Below, piece after piece: positions 38,230 to 46,528 of a DNA stretch of 64,000 nt. The position numbers and the translations under genes were made by a program. Source of the stretch: Halpernia humi (GTDB lineage Bacteria > Bacteroidota > Bacteroidia > Flavobacteriales > Weeksellaceae). A model generated the notes under the pieces. That model saw only the letters and a list, made by a program, of their open reading frames with translations. It was not told the DNA's origin and made no database searches. Each line of letters begins with the position of its first letter. Position 1 is the stretch's first letter. The stretch is taken from NCBI RefSeq assembly GCF_900108025.1, contig NZ_FNUS01000003.1, positions 1-64,000 on the forward strand, written 5' to 3'.

Positions 38230-38493
38230 TTAAATTGGATTGTTTTCAATTTGTGGATGCAACCAATTTTGTATTTCTTCTTCTAAAATATTCGTTTGCA
38301 TGGATACCGCGTTTAGAAAATCGTCAGAGACAGAAATTTCTGAAGAAGTTTCTAAATTCCATAATTGTTCAGACATCATTTCATACTCACGAAAAACTCT
38401 TTTGAAACGGTAGTTGTTTCTTTTAAGTTCAGAGATTTGATTCTTTTGTGGCAAGAATCTTTGGAGTGTTCGTTGGTTTTTTAAGCTTGACAT
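38230..38493 (-). CDS. Small coiled-coil protein, unknown
   Basis: An 87-residue, charged, helical protein with no signal or membrane segment. The middle part (SELKRNNYRFKRVFREYEMMSEQLW is heptad-like across about residues 20-45) suggests a short coiled coil, and the C-terminal part is acidic. I do not recognise the family; a distant resemblance to the short YdcH/DUF465 coiled-coil proteins is only superficial. It is divergent from gtrA and upstream of the kinase gene. Confidence 0.6.
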   Translation of the reverse strand: MSSLKNQRTLQRFLPQKNQISELKRNNYRFKRVFREYEMMSEQLWNLETSSEISVSDDFLNAVSMQTNILEEEIQNWLHPQIENNPI

Positions 38494-38664
38494 TTTTTAG
38501 CAATTTTAAAGATACATTAAATTTTAAATTGCCAGAAACCCTTTATTAACAGCGCATTACAAAATACTTTCGGCAATCTCTCTTATTTGAAGTATAAAAG
38601 TAGATAATATATATCTACTAAAAAATAAATTAACAACAATTTATTATTGTTTAACATTTAATTT

Positions 38665-38672
38665 TAAATTTG
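38665..38672 (+). promoter_or_regulatory. -7 box of the gtrA operon
   Basis: TAAATTTG with a TTG 15 bases upstream (38647-38649). It ends only 11 bases before the gtrA start codon, so the leader would be just a few bases long. Confidence 0.5.
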
Positions 38673-38683
38673 CAGCAGAATTC

Positions 38684-39142
38684 ATGAAGAAATTAATTTT
38701 AAAACAAAAGCAACTGATATTTTTCGTTATCGCGGGAGGTTTAAGTGCTGTGGTAGAAATTGGACTTTTTAAACTATTCAGTTTGTACATCCCGAAAATT
38801 TTTCCTCCGGAGTTGAATTTTTATGGTATAAAATATCCTTTTAGCAATGTCTTCTCTACATCTTGTGCAATTTTGTTTAATTATATTTTGAGCATCAAAT
38901 TTGTTTTCGAGCGTGGCAAACATTCCAAGAAAAGGGAGTTTCTTTATTTTATGATTGTTTCCGCATTTTCTACAGTTTTAAGTTTATCTATTTTTCAAAT
39001 TTTTTTTCATTACGTGTTTTTTAAAAATATTAATGTAATGATTTTCGTTTTTAGCCCAGAAGTGTTGAGTAAAATTTTCGCTATTATTGTGGTTTCGGTT
39101 TTAAATTATTCTGTAAAGAAAAAAATTATTTTTAATGGCTAA
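38684..39142 (+). CDS. GtrA family membrane protein
   Basis: A 152-residue protein with four membrane helices (about 8-30, 52-72, 88-108, 122-142). The pattern IFFVIAGGLSAVVEIGLFKL and the paired second/third helix match the GtrA family, which flips or handles polyprenol-linked sugars in cell-envelope glycosylation. It is the first of four genes and precedes a PlsC-like acyltransferase by 12 bases. The link between polyprenol and lipid acylation is suggestive but not proven. Confidence 0.82.
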   Translation: MKKLILKQKQLIFFVIAGGLSAVVEIGLFKLFSLYIPKIFPPELNFYGIKYPFSNVFSTSCAILFNYILSIKFVFERGKHSKKREFLYFMIVSAFSTVLSLSIFQIFFHYVFFKNINVMIFVFSPEVLSKIFAIIVVSVLNYSVKKKIIFNG

Positions 39143-39154
39143 TCTCCTTTTACA

Positions 39155-39892
39155 ATGACCGTTTTTTTCAATTATTTGTGGCGGCTTTGGTTTGTGATTT
39201 TGGCCGTAATTGCGACTTTATTTTTTGGTTTATTCGTTTATTTTTTAACATTTAACCCAAAACATTATAAATATTGCTATTTTTTTATCCGTCTTTGGTG
39301 TTTCACGCTTTTTTTTGGAATGGGTTTCCGCTATAAATTAATAAAAGAAACACAGAAAAATATTGAAAAAAACCAACAATATATTTTTATCTCCAACCAC
39401 ACTTCTATTATGGATATTATGCTACCGTGCATTTTGATGCCCAATCATCCATTGGTGTATGTGGGCAAAAAAGAGTTGGTTAAAATCCCCATTTTTGGGC
39501 AAATTTATAAAAGAATTTGTGTGATGGTGGATAGAGAAAGCGCCAGAAGCCGCGCCGATGTTTACCGACGATGCGCCGAAAGAATGCAAGAAGGGCAAAG
39601 TATTGTGATTTTTCCTGAAGGTGGCGTTCCAGATGATACGTCGGTTTTATTGGCGGATTTTAAAGATGGTGCTTTTACTTTGGCTACAAAACATCAATTT
39701 CCGCTGGCGGTTTTTACCTTCGTGGGTTTAAAAGAAATGTTTCCGTTTGATAATAAAATTGGGCATCCTGGGAAAGTGAAAGTTTATTTTAATGCAATTT
39801 TAGATTCTTCAGAAAAAGCATCCGTTTTAAAATTGAAGGCGCGAGAAGAGATTAAAAAAACATTAGAAAAAAACATTAAGCCAAATATTTAA
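39155..39892 (+). CDS. Lysophospholipid acyltransferase, PlsC-like
   Basis: A 245-residue membrane enzyme with the acyltransferase motif NHTSIMD (His82, Asp87) and the phosphate-binding FPEGG (153-157), plus two N-terminal helices. It probably acylates lysophosphatidic acid or a related lysolipid with an acyl chain from ACP or CoA. The FPEGG form is typical of 1-acyl-glycerol-3-phosphate acyltransferases. Bacteroidota often have several paralogues, so this may not be the main PlsC. It lies between GtrA and the MFS gene in the same operon. Confidence 0.88.
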   Translation: MTVFFNYLWRLWFVILAVIATLFFGLFVYFLTFNPKHYKYCYFFIRLWCFTLFFGMGFRYKLIKETQKNIEKNQQYIFISNHTSIMDIMLPCILMPNHPLVYVGKKELVKIPIFGQIYKRICVMVDRESARSRADVYRRCAERMQEGQSIVIFPEGGVPDDTSVLLADFKDGAFTLATKHQFPLAVFTFVGLKEMFPFDNKIGHPGKVKVYFNAILDSSEKASVLKLKAREEIKKTLEKNIKPNI

Positions 39893-39921
39893 TTATATTT
39901 GTCTAAACAAACTTTTAACAA

Positions 39922-41676
39922 ATGGAAAATCATCAAGTTCAAACCAAATGGTCGCAATTTATTTCACTGATCATTGTATTCTTTTTCTGGGGTTTCGTTG
40001 CCGCGAGCAATGATATTCTAATCCCAGTATTCAAAAAATATTTCGTTTTAACGCAAGTGCAATCACAATTGGTAGCATGGGCATTTTATGCAGCATACTT
40101 TATTGGTTCTGTCATTTTCTTTTTGGTCTCGCTAAAAAGTGATGTTTTGCAAAAATTTGGCTATAAAAAAACACTTTCTTTTGGGCTTGTAATTTCGGCA
40201 ATTGGCGCATTTTTATTCGTTCCTGCGGCAACAATGGCAAGTTTCCCATTCTTTCTGACGGCTTTATTTATTGTAGGTCTAGGTTTTTCAGTACAACAAA
40301 TTGTAGCAAACCCATTGGCGATAAAAATGGGAAGCGCGAGCACTGGTGCACACCGATTAACGTTAGCAGGCGGCGTGAATTCTTTGGGGACTACGATTGG
40401 GCCGATTATCGTCGGTATTGCGCTCTTCGGAATGGGAAACAAAACAGATTCTGCACCAAGAGATAAAAACCTAACTAAAACCGAAATTGTTCAAAATAAT
40501 TTCACAGATTTAAAAAAAGAACTTGATAAAAATAAAATTGAACTTGCAACACTTTCAACTTCTGAAACAGCGGTTTTAAATAAATCCGAAGCAGATATTG
40601 ATGCTAATTTAGCGCAGATCAATACTGCACTTTCTGAACTTCAAAATAAAAGTGATGCCGAACTTGTTCCATACATTTCTAAATTTGATACGGTAAAAAA
40701 AGCGGCAACTTCCATTGTTTACCCAAGAGAATTTGTAAAAACACATCTGTCTTTGGTGAAAAAACCATTCATCGTTTTAGGAATTGCTTTTCTTTTAGTA
40801 GCCGTGTTTATGCTTTTTGCAAAAATAGATGATCCCGCAAAAGAGGAAGAAGCATTGTTAACAGAAGAAAGCGAGAAATTTAGCATTTTAAAATATCCGC
40901 AATTAGCGCTTGGTATGCTCGCAATTTTTATTTACGTTGGTGTTGAAGTTTCTATTGTGAGCAACTTGCCCGCGCTTCTTCACACGCACGAATTTGGAAA
41001 TATTTTAGAAAATAATATTGCGCCTTTTATTTCACTCTATTGGGGAAGTTTAATGATCGGGCGTTGGAATGGCGGCGTGAATGTTTTTAACACCTCGAAA
41101 AGCACCAATATGCTGTTGAAATTTATTGTGCCATTTGTAGCGTTTGCTATAATCTTGGGCGCAAATTATTTAAGTGGAAAAGATGTTTCAGCCTTTTATA
41201 TTTACCCAATCTGGATTGTTATTTTTATACTTATGAGTTTCTGGGGCGGCAAAAATGCAGGGAAAACTTTAATGCTTTTTGGTTTCGCAGGCATCGTGAT
41301 GATGGTTTTAGGACTGGTTTGGCCAGATAAAGATATTGCGAAATATTTCTTTATTTCTGGTGGTTTATTTTGTTCTATCATGTGGCCTTCTATTTTTGAT
41401 TTAGCAATTGCAGGTTTAGGTAAAAACACAGGGAAAGCCTCTTCTTTCTTGGTTATGATGATTTTGGGTGGTGGCATTATTCCATTAATTCAAGGTTACA
41501 TTTGCGATTTTGATCTTACAAATCCAAACGGAATTTTAGGCATTACCTACACGCATTTTAGTTATGTGATTCCTATTATTTGTTTTCTTTATCTCGCCTT
41601 TTATGGTTTTATAACACCTAAAATATTAAAAAAACAAGGTGTAGTTTTGGTAGAAAGTGAAAGCAGTGCACACTAA
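39922..41676 (+). CDS. Sugar MFS transporter with large soluble insert
   Basis: A 584-residue transporter of the FucP/GlcP-like major facilitator branch, with helices beginning at about residues 12, 50, 84 and 108 and the VQQIVANPLA segment. Compared with typical 430-450-residue relatives it carries an insert of about 100 hydrophilic, helix-forming residues at about 175-275 (coiled-coil-like LNKSEADIDANLAQINTAL), in the loop after helix 5, which should face the periplasm. It then resumes with six helices. Substrate is unknown; fucose, glucose or galactose are the family options. The end overlaps the DUF3810 gene by 20 bases. Confidence 0.85.
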   Translation: MENHQVQTKWSQFISLIIVFFFWGFVAASNDILIPVFKKYFVLTQVQSQLVAWAFYAAYFIGSVIFFLVSLKSDVLQKFGYKKTLSFGLVISAIGAFLFVPAATMASFPFFLTALFIVGLGFSVQQIVANPLAIKMGSASTGAHRLTLAGGVNSLGTTIGPIIVGIALFGMGNKTDSAPRDKNLTKTEIVQNNFTDLKKELDKNKIELATLSTSETAVLNKSEADIDANLAQINTALSELQNKSDAELVPYISKFDTVKKAATSIVYPREFVKTHLSLVKKPFIVLGIAFLLVAVFMLFAKIDDPAKEEEALLTEESEKFSILKYPQLALGMLAIFIYVGVEVSIVSNLPALLHTHEFGNILENNIAPFISLYWGSLMIGRWNGGVNVFNTSKSTNMLLKFIVPFVAFAIILGANYLSGKDVSAFYIYPIWIVIFILMSFWGGKNAGKTLMLFGFAGIVMMVLGLVWPDKDIAKYFFISGGLFCSIMWPSIFDLAIAGLGKNTGKASSFLVMMILGGGIIPLIQGYICDFDLTNPNGILGITYTHFSYVIPIICFLYLAFYGFITPKILKKQGVVLVESESSAH

Positions 41677-42730
41677 CAGAATATTAAATATTAGAAAAAA
41701 AAGATTTTGGGCAAGTGTTTTACTTGTCCAATTTTTTTTGTTTTACTTTTTATCTAAAAGTGAAACCGCAATCGCGTTTTTTAAGCAGTTATTTGAAGCA
41801 AAAAAATATTTTCACCAATTGATTTTTAGTGAAATTCCCTTTTCTGCAGGCGATGTTTTTTATGTTTTAATAGTCATCTCATTAATTTACTTAATCTTAA
41901 ATTTATTTAAAAAACAAAAACGCCAAAAAAGCGCTGTTTTTATATTGATTTTCTTAAATATTTTCTATTTCATTTACCAAATTTTTTGGGGAATGCTCTA
42001 TTTTCAAGCACCAATTTTAGACAAACTTCCACAAGAAGACGTCACCGTTTTAGAAGCGAAAAGTTTGAGTTTAAAATATTTAAAATTATGCATTGATGAC
42101 AGAAACCAAGTCTCTGAAGACAAAAACGGCATTTTTGAAATTAAAGATTTAAAACAAATTCAAGCGGCTATTTTAGGGCAACAATCGAAATTGCCAAAAA
42201 CTTTTTCAAATAAAAAAAACACTTTGATTAATGATTTTAAACCAAGCTTGTTTAAAAATGTGATGAGTTACACGGGAATTTTAGGTTATTATAATCCTTT
42301 CACGGCAGAAGCGCAGTTTAATTCTCAACTACCCGCGACTTATTTACCTTTTACTTTAGCGCATGAAAGTGCCCATCAGTTGGGATTTGCGCGAGAACAG
42401 GAAGCCAATTTTATAGGTTTTTTGATTGGCAAAAACTCAAAAAATAAATCGCTGAAATATTCTACAGATCTTTTTGCGTTAAAAAGTCTTTTAACTTTCG
42501 TAAGTGTAAGCGACACTACTTTTGTAAACAAAATAATTTCAAATTATTCCACAAAAATGGCGAGAGACCGAAAAAATGAAAGACTTTTTGTGAAAAACCA
42601 CCAAGGTCTTTTAGATGATTTTTTTCTAATTAGTAATAATTTATTTCTAAAATCTAACCAGCAAGAAGGCAATATTACGTACTCTTATTTTACGCAAATG
42701 CTGATTAAATATGAGCGCACGAAGCCATAA
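41657..42730 (+). CDS. DUF3810 membrane-anchored putative metallopeptidase
   Basis: A 357-residue protein with three N-terminal helices (about 18-36, 66-84, 95-115) and a soluble domain holding a zinc-peptidase-like HESAH (His236, Glu237, His240) followed by FAREQEANFIGFLIG. The second glutamate at about 247 could be the third ligand. This matches DUF3810 of Bacteroidota, presumed but not proven to be a membrane protease. The best start is GTG 41657, inside the end of the MFS gene, or GTG 41666. It is the last gene of the operon. Confidence 0.82.
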   Translation: MKAVHTNRILNIRKKRFWASVLLVQFFLFYFLSKSETAIAFFKQLFEAKKYFHQLIFSEIPFSAGDVFYVLIVISLIYLILNLFKKQKRQKSAVFILIFLNIFYFIYQIFWGMLYFQAPILDKLPQEDVTVLEAKSLSLKYLKLCIDDRNQVSEDKNGIFEIKDLKQIQAAILGQQSKLPKTFSNKKNTLINDFKPSLFKNVMSYTGILGYYNPFTAEAQFNSQLPATYLPFTLAHESAHQLGFAREQEANFIGFLIGKNSKNKSLKYSTDLFALKSLLTFVSVSDTTFVNKIISNYSTKMARDRKNERLFVKNHQGLLDDFFLISNNLFLKSNQQEGNITYSYFTQMLIKYERTKP

Positions 42731-42760
42731 AAAAAGAATCGTACCTTACGATACGATTCT
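42728..42760 (-). terminator. Hairpin terminator, leftward
   Basis: A 9-bp stem (42735-42743 with 42752-42760) with an eight-base loop. The run of seven T lies on the minus strand, so it works best for leftward transcription coming from 43524; in the plus direction it follows the DUF3810 stop by only five bases but lacks a U-run. Confidence 0.55.
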
Positions 42761-43523
42761 AAAAACACAAATGATGAAAAAAAATTTAACCTTTAAAAGA
42801 GTGAATAAATTCATCTCTCAAAGGTTTGGTAAAGATACATGTTTTTTATATCACACAAAAGAAATATTTTCTATGAATATAATATTTTTTAGATAATACT
42901 TCTTTTCCTTATTTCAGAAAGCGACTTTAATAAAGTAAAATTAAATAGCATATCTTTTTTATAAAAAATAAGATTTAAAATTAAGCATTTAACAAATTTA
43001 ATAGAAGAAATCTTTCGAGGCTATAGAATAAATGAATTTTAAAATCGTGTTTTAAAATTCAAATTCGCCAATTAAAACCCCTTCTTTATTTTTTGTAGAA
43101 CCTTCTTTTCTGTCTCGCTGAAAAACCATAGTTTTCCTTTCTTGTTTAGCTTTTGAATATAAGAGATGTGTAAAATTTTATACAAATAATTTAACGCGGT
43201 TTGAAAATTACCGGAATATACTGTTCTAAAACGACATGGTGCAAACTAATTGAAAAAAACGGGCAAAACATTAAATATTCTATGTGAAAATTCATGCCTT
43301 TTTCATAGGCGAAAGATTTATTAAACTAGTATTCAGAATGTACTTCTATAGTTGTGATTTTTACCTTTGGAATAATAATTTAAAGTTATTCTCGTCGAAA
43401 AAAGCAAAAAACCTCAACATAGCCCCGATTGTAGTGGCATCCCCGCCGCGGCGGGATAGAACGAAAAGCGGGTGAAATAGTGAAAAAATGCCGAATTTTG
43501 TTGCTCTAAATTTTTTTTGAAAT
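42731..43523. other. 793-base spacer with terminator, repeat and unexplained open frame
   Basis: After the DUF3810 gene there is no credible protein gene. Contents I can support: a hairpin terminator at 42728-42760, the GC-rich element at 43421-43480, and on the minus strand an open frame with no start, 43072-43245, whose 57 codons end LWFFSETEKKVLQKIKKGF and look like the C-terminal end of some small basic protein. I cannot tie that last part to a family. The rest is AT-rich and featureless. Confidence 0.45.
43421..43480. repeat. AGCCCCGAT ... GGCATCC flavobacterial element
   Basis: The block AGCCCCGATTGTAGTGGCATCC, a 14-bp perfect palindrome CCCGCCGCGGCGGG (43442-43455) and ATAGAACGAAAAGCGGG form a GC-rich island. 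From memory, the AGCCCCGAT-GGCATCC-hairpin-AAAGCGGG layout is dispersed in Flavobacteriia with variable hairpins. It lies near the convergent-side end of the DUF3820 operon and may act as a terminator. Confidence 0.65.
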
Positions 43524-43733
43524 TTATTTTCGTAAAGGTTTCAAAAGTTCTTCTAACCCGTTTAATTTTATTTCGTAAACTGTAGAAAGTTGCATGCCGA
43601 GTTTACCCGGTGGCATTCCTTGGCGCTGAAACCATTCTAAATAATACATCGGAAGATCGGCCAAAACGCGACCTTTGTATTTCCCAAAAGGCATTTTTTG
43701 CACGCAGATTTCTTGTAAAATTTCTGGATTCAT
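43524..43733 (-). CDS. DUF3820 family protein
   Basis: A 69-residue cytosolic protein with the DUF3820 core MPFGKYKGRVLADLPMYYLEWF followed by a short helical tail. The family is described as a putative quorum-sensing-regulated virulence factor in some bacteria, without known mechanism. It follows the AI-2E gene by ten bases and is the last gene of a four-gene minus-strand group. Length is typical for this branch. Confidence 0.85.
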   Translation of the reverse strand: MNPEILQEICVQKMPFGKYKGRVLADLPMYYLEWFQRQGMPPGKLGMQLSTVYEIKLNGLEELLKPLRK

Positions 43734-43743
43734 TGAAATTAAA

Positions 43744-44829
43744 TTAAGCAGAATGATCGATTTCTTCTTCAGTTTCTTCTGCGGGTTCTGGAAGAATGAA
43801 ATCTTGCTCGCTATTGGTAAATTCGTCTCTATACACTTGGATGAGCAAAATTGTAATTGAAATTAATATTGGCCCAAAAATCAAACCCATAAAGCCGAAC
43901 AAATTGATGCCCATGATTATACCAAAAACGGTATTCAAAGGATGAATGTCTTCTAATTTTCGTAATAACGTGAAACGCATTAAATTATCTGTTAAACCCA
44001 CCAAAATGACGCAATAAGCGAACAAACCCAGTCCGCCAACCCAATTATTTTCGGCTATCATAAAAATACAAACCGGTATAAAAATAATGGCGCTTCCAAC
44101 AATCGGAATCATCGCGGTAATACAAGTTAAAGCGAACAAAACTAATGGATTAGGCGCTCCAAAAATATAATATCCAACCAACGCCACGAGACCTTGGCCA
44201 ATCGCAACCACGGGAATCCCAATGGCATTTGCAGTTACCATCGCACGAATTTTTTCACCAATAAGGTTTACATTTGATTTTTTTAATGGTGCAGAACTTT
44301 TCAAGAGATTCTCAAATCGCCGCGGTTTTACCATCATAAAATATAAAATAAAATAAGTGGAAGAAATGACTGTGATGGTATTAAAAGTAGTGCTTAAAGC
44401 AGAAGAAGAAAATCGGCCGACCGCATCTTTCAGTTTGCTCATATTATCTTTATTGAGGATGTCCATACTTGTTTTTTGATAAACAAAATCGTGTATTTTA
44501 TCTATAAAAACATTGAATTTCCCCATATATTCCTTTGTATTCCCAAGGCGTTGAATTACCATATCAGCAGTAAAATAAACAGGTAAAACAACAATAATAA
44601 TGGTGATAAAAAGTATCACCGAAACCGCCAACCAAGGTTTCCAATTTTTCTGCTCTTGGAGATACAAATTATATTTCCTTGTGATAATGTAGAGTGTAAT
44701 CGCCCCTAAAACCGACGGGATAAAAAGCGACAAGTTAAAACCAATTAAAAGCGCCATCACTATAATCACCAACAGCAAAAAAACTTGTTTTATTTTTTCT
44801 TCGCTAATGGGTAAATTATTATGTGGCAT
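43744..44829 (-). CDS. AI-2E family transporter (PerM-like)
   Basis: A 361-residue inner membrane protein with the eight-helix pattern of the AI-2E/PerM family: two early pairs of helices, a long soluble stretch (about 95-150), then helices in the conserved NPLVLFALTCITAMIPIVGS and GINLFGFMGLIFGPIL segments. Members export varied compounds; a role in autoinducer-2 transport should not be assumed. The C-terminal tail is acidic. It lies 21 bases after the membrane protein at 44851. Confidence 0.88.
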   Translation of the reverse strand: MPHNNLPISEEKIKQVFLLLVIIVMALLIGFNLSLFIPSVLGAITLYIITRKYNLYLQEQKNWKPWLAVSVILFITIIIVVLPVYFTADMVIQRLGNTKEYMGKFNVFIDKIHDFVYQKTSMDILNKDNMSKLKDAVGRFSSSALSTTFNTITVISSTYFILYFMMVKPRRFENLLKSSAPLKKSNVNLIGEKIRAMVTANAIGIPVVAIGQGLVALVGYYIFGAPNPLVLFALTCITAMIPIVGSAIIFIPVCIFMIAENNWVGGLGLFAYCVILVGLTDNLMRFTLLRKLEDIHPLNTVFGIIMGINLFGFMGLIFGPILISITILLIQVYRDEFTNSEQDFILPEPAEETEEEIDHSA

Positions 44830-44850
44830 TATTAATTAAATTTAAAAAAA

Positions 44851-45585
44851 TTACGCTTTTACAAGTGGTTTTGGTGCACCAAGAAAGGCGCAATAAGCGG
44901 AATATTTTGCGGCAAAAGTAAACATTGTTGTAAAAATAATGCCTATACAACACAATATAAGGCCACTTATTGAGATAAAAAAAGTTAAGATTGAAAGACC
45001 CAAAAATGTACCATAATTATTCTTTGCTATTTCATAAGATTTTTTTAGCGCATCTGTTGCTGAAGCATTTTCAAAGAAAACTATTGGCAAACCAATAAAA
45101 AAAAGTGGTGCCACAAAAATCGCTGGAATTAAACAAAATAATGCAGAAATGCCAATTATTAAACTAGAAATTACATAAAACAAAATCAGTTGCAAAGTAT
45201 TTTGTTTGTATCCAATAAAAAGATCAGAAAATGTAAATTGCTCGCCAAAATTAGCTTTGTTTAATATATACAGAAACCCAGCATATAAAGGGAAAGCAGC
45301 TAAACTCAGAAAGATGGAAACACCCGAATTAGATTGTAAACCATGAATATTGTGGATCAATTCATAATTTTTTGTACGCACTGCCTCACGAATTACTTCT
45401 AATGCCGCAGATTGATCAAAACCCACAATGCTAGTAATTATTGAAGAAATGATGTAAACGCCAACAACCATTAAAACGCCATACCAAATGACTTTTTTAT
45501 AAGTTTCAAACGCGTGCGAAATAATTGAACTACTGTCTTTTTGTGGCGTTGTTAACAGATTATCAAATTCACTAAAATTTTCCAT
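44851..45585 (-). CDS. Six-helix membrane protein, paralogue A
   Basis: A 244-residue membrane protein with about six helices, an acidic N-terminal tail, and a central FSDLFIGYKQNTLQL segment. The upstream neighbour (45628-46356) has the same layout with VSDLYAGYRGFNFFKF, so the two are tandem paralogues. In Flavobacteriia such proteins are often labelled as beta-carotene monooxygenase-like or glycerophosphodiesterase membrane-domain-like, neither of which is supported here. Function is unknown. Confidence 0.75.
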   Translation of the reverse strand: MENFSEFDNLLTTPQKDSSSIISHAFETYKKVIWYGVLMVVGVYIISSIITSIVGFDQSAALEVIREAVRTKNYELIHNIHGLQSNSGVSIFLSLAAFPLYAGFLYILNKANFGEQFTFSDLFIGYKQNTLQLILFYVISSLIIGISALFCLIPAIFVAPLFFIGLPIVFFENASATDALKKSYEIAKNNYGTFLGLSILTFFISISGLILCCIGIIFTTMFTFAAKYSAYCAFLGAPKPLVKA

Positions 45586-45627
45586 AGTTTTTTTTGCTAA
45601 ATTTAAAAAAAATATTATAAAACAGTT

Positions 45628-46356
45628 TTATTTTTTGATTTCATTAAAATATTTTTGATACATGCTATAAATAACGGCATTCCAAAACGGAAAAGTAATT
45701 AAAATTCCTACAAAAAAGAAAACAATACCAAAATAACTGAAAATACCAGCCAAAATACAACAGATTAAAATAGTGAAAAAATCAATTTTAATGGCTTTTA
45801 TCGTAAGACGAATGCTTTCAAAAATAGTGACATTCATAAAAAACATCAAAGGCGCAGAAAAAATGGTGATGAAAGCCCAAACCAAAACCAGGGGTAAAAA
45901 AGCCATATTTGCATAAAGATAGATAAATCCCCAAAAAACTGCAAAGCCAAAAAATTTAAAAAAATTAAAACCTCTGTAGCCTGCATACAAATCTGAAACA
46001 CTGTACGGCAATTTTTCATCTATTTTTCTATAAATGGCAAAAAAACCAATATTTAAAGGAAACATTAGGGCTTTTATAATAACCGAAACAATCAAAAAAC
46101 TTGCAAAATTTTGCGTTTTTTGCAATTCTAAAATTCCTTTTTGCATCGCTGCGAAATCAGTTTCACCCACTTTTACCGCTTTTAAAAATTCAGGCATCAA
46201 GCCGTAATATTTAAAAAAATAAAAACTCAAAAGATAAACTGTGGAGAAATACAACAAACTAAAAATAATTTGTATATTTAAAGTGAGCGCCCAATAATTG
46301 ACGGCGTTCCGTAAGATTTCTTCAATATTGCTCTTATTCGATGTTTGGTTTTTCAT
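45628..46356 (-). CDS. Six-helix membrane protein, paralogue B
   Basis: A 242-residue membrane protein paralogous to 44851-45585, with helices near residues 22-45, 80-105, 130-150, 155-175, 190-215 and 215-235. I use ATG 46356 (MKNQTSNKSN). An in-frame extension to 46452 runs through a dispersed element that is also found upstream of a different gene, so those 32 codons are not believable protein. It begins the minus-strand group that continues through the AI-2E gene. Function is unknown. Confidence 0.7.
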   Translation of the reverse strand: MKNQTSNKSNIEEILRNAVNYWALTLNIQIIFSLLYFSTVYLLSFYFFKYYGLMPEFLKAVKVGETDFAAMQKGILELQKTQNFASFLIVSVIIKALMFPLNIGFFAIYRKIDEKLPYSVSDLYAGYRGFNFFKFFGFAVFWGFIYLYANMAFLPLVLVWAFITIFSAPLMFFMNVTIFESIRLTIKAIKIDFFTILICCILAGIFSYFGIVFFFVGILITFPFWNAVIYSMYQKYFNEIKK

Positions 46357-46374
46357 ATGTAGATTTTTATTATC

Positions 46375-46440
46375 TTTTAAGGTCATTTGCAATCGCTCAA
46401 TCTTTATAGGTGTTTGCGTTTGCAAATCATAGCGATATCG
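46375..46440 (-). repeat. Upstream element, copy 2 (ATATCGC ... GCGATT)
   Basis: Reads on the minus strand ATATCGCTATGATTTGCAAA, then AAACACCTATAAAGATTG and AGCGATTGCAAATGACC, matching 23371-23440 over about 65 bases. A partial extra arm GAAATCGCTCGAAACTGGTTTGC lies a little further upstream (about 46455-46485). It ends about 20 bases before ATG 46356. Confidence 0.6.
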
Positions 46441-46491
46441 ATGATTTTTCAATTGTTAGCAAACCAGTTTCGAGCGATTTCATAAAATACT

Positions 46492-46524
46492 TTGTGCAAA
46501 AATACACTTCTATCCTTACTTTTG
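46492..46524 (+). promoter_or_regulatory. Promoter of pabB-pabC, leaderless
   Basis: TTTG/TTG (46492-46494), 22-base spacer and TACTTTTG (46517-46524) match the Bacteroidota promoter pattern closely. The pabB ATG is at 46529, only five bases after the -7 box, so transcription should begin at or within a base or two of the start codon. Confidence 0.65.
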
Positions 46525-46528
46525 CAGA

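Noticed and set aside
42711-42896. 61-codon open frame after the DUF3810 gene
   Set aside because: It begins inside the end of DUF3810, crosses a hairpin terminator and has no conserved features.
46357-46452. N-terminal extension of the membrane protein at 45628
   Set aside because: Those 32 codons overlap a dispersed non-coding element also found upstream of the SDR gene, so ATG 46356 is preferred.
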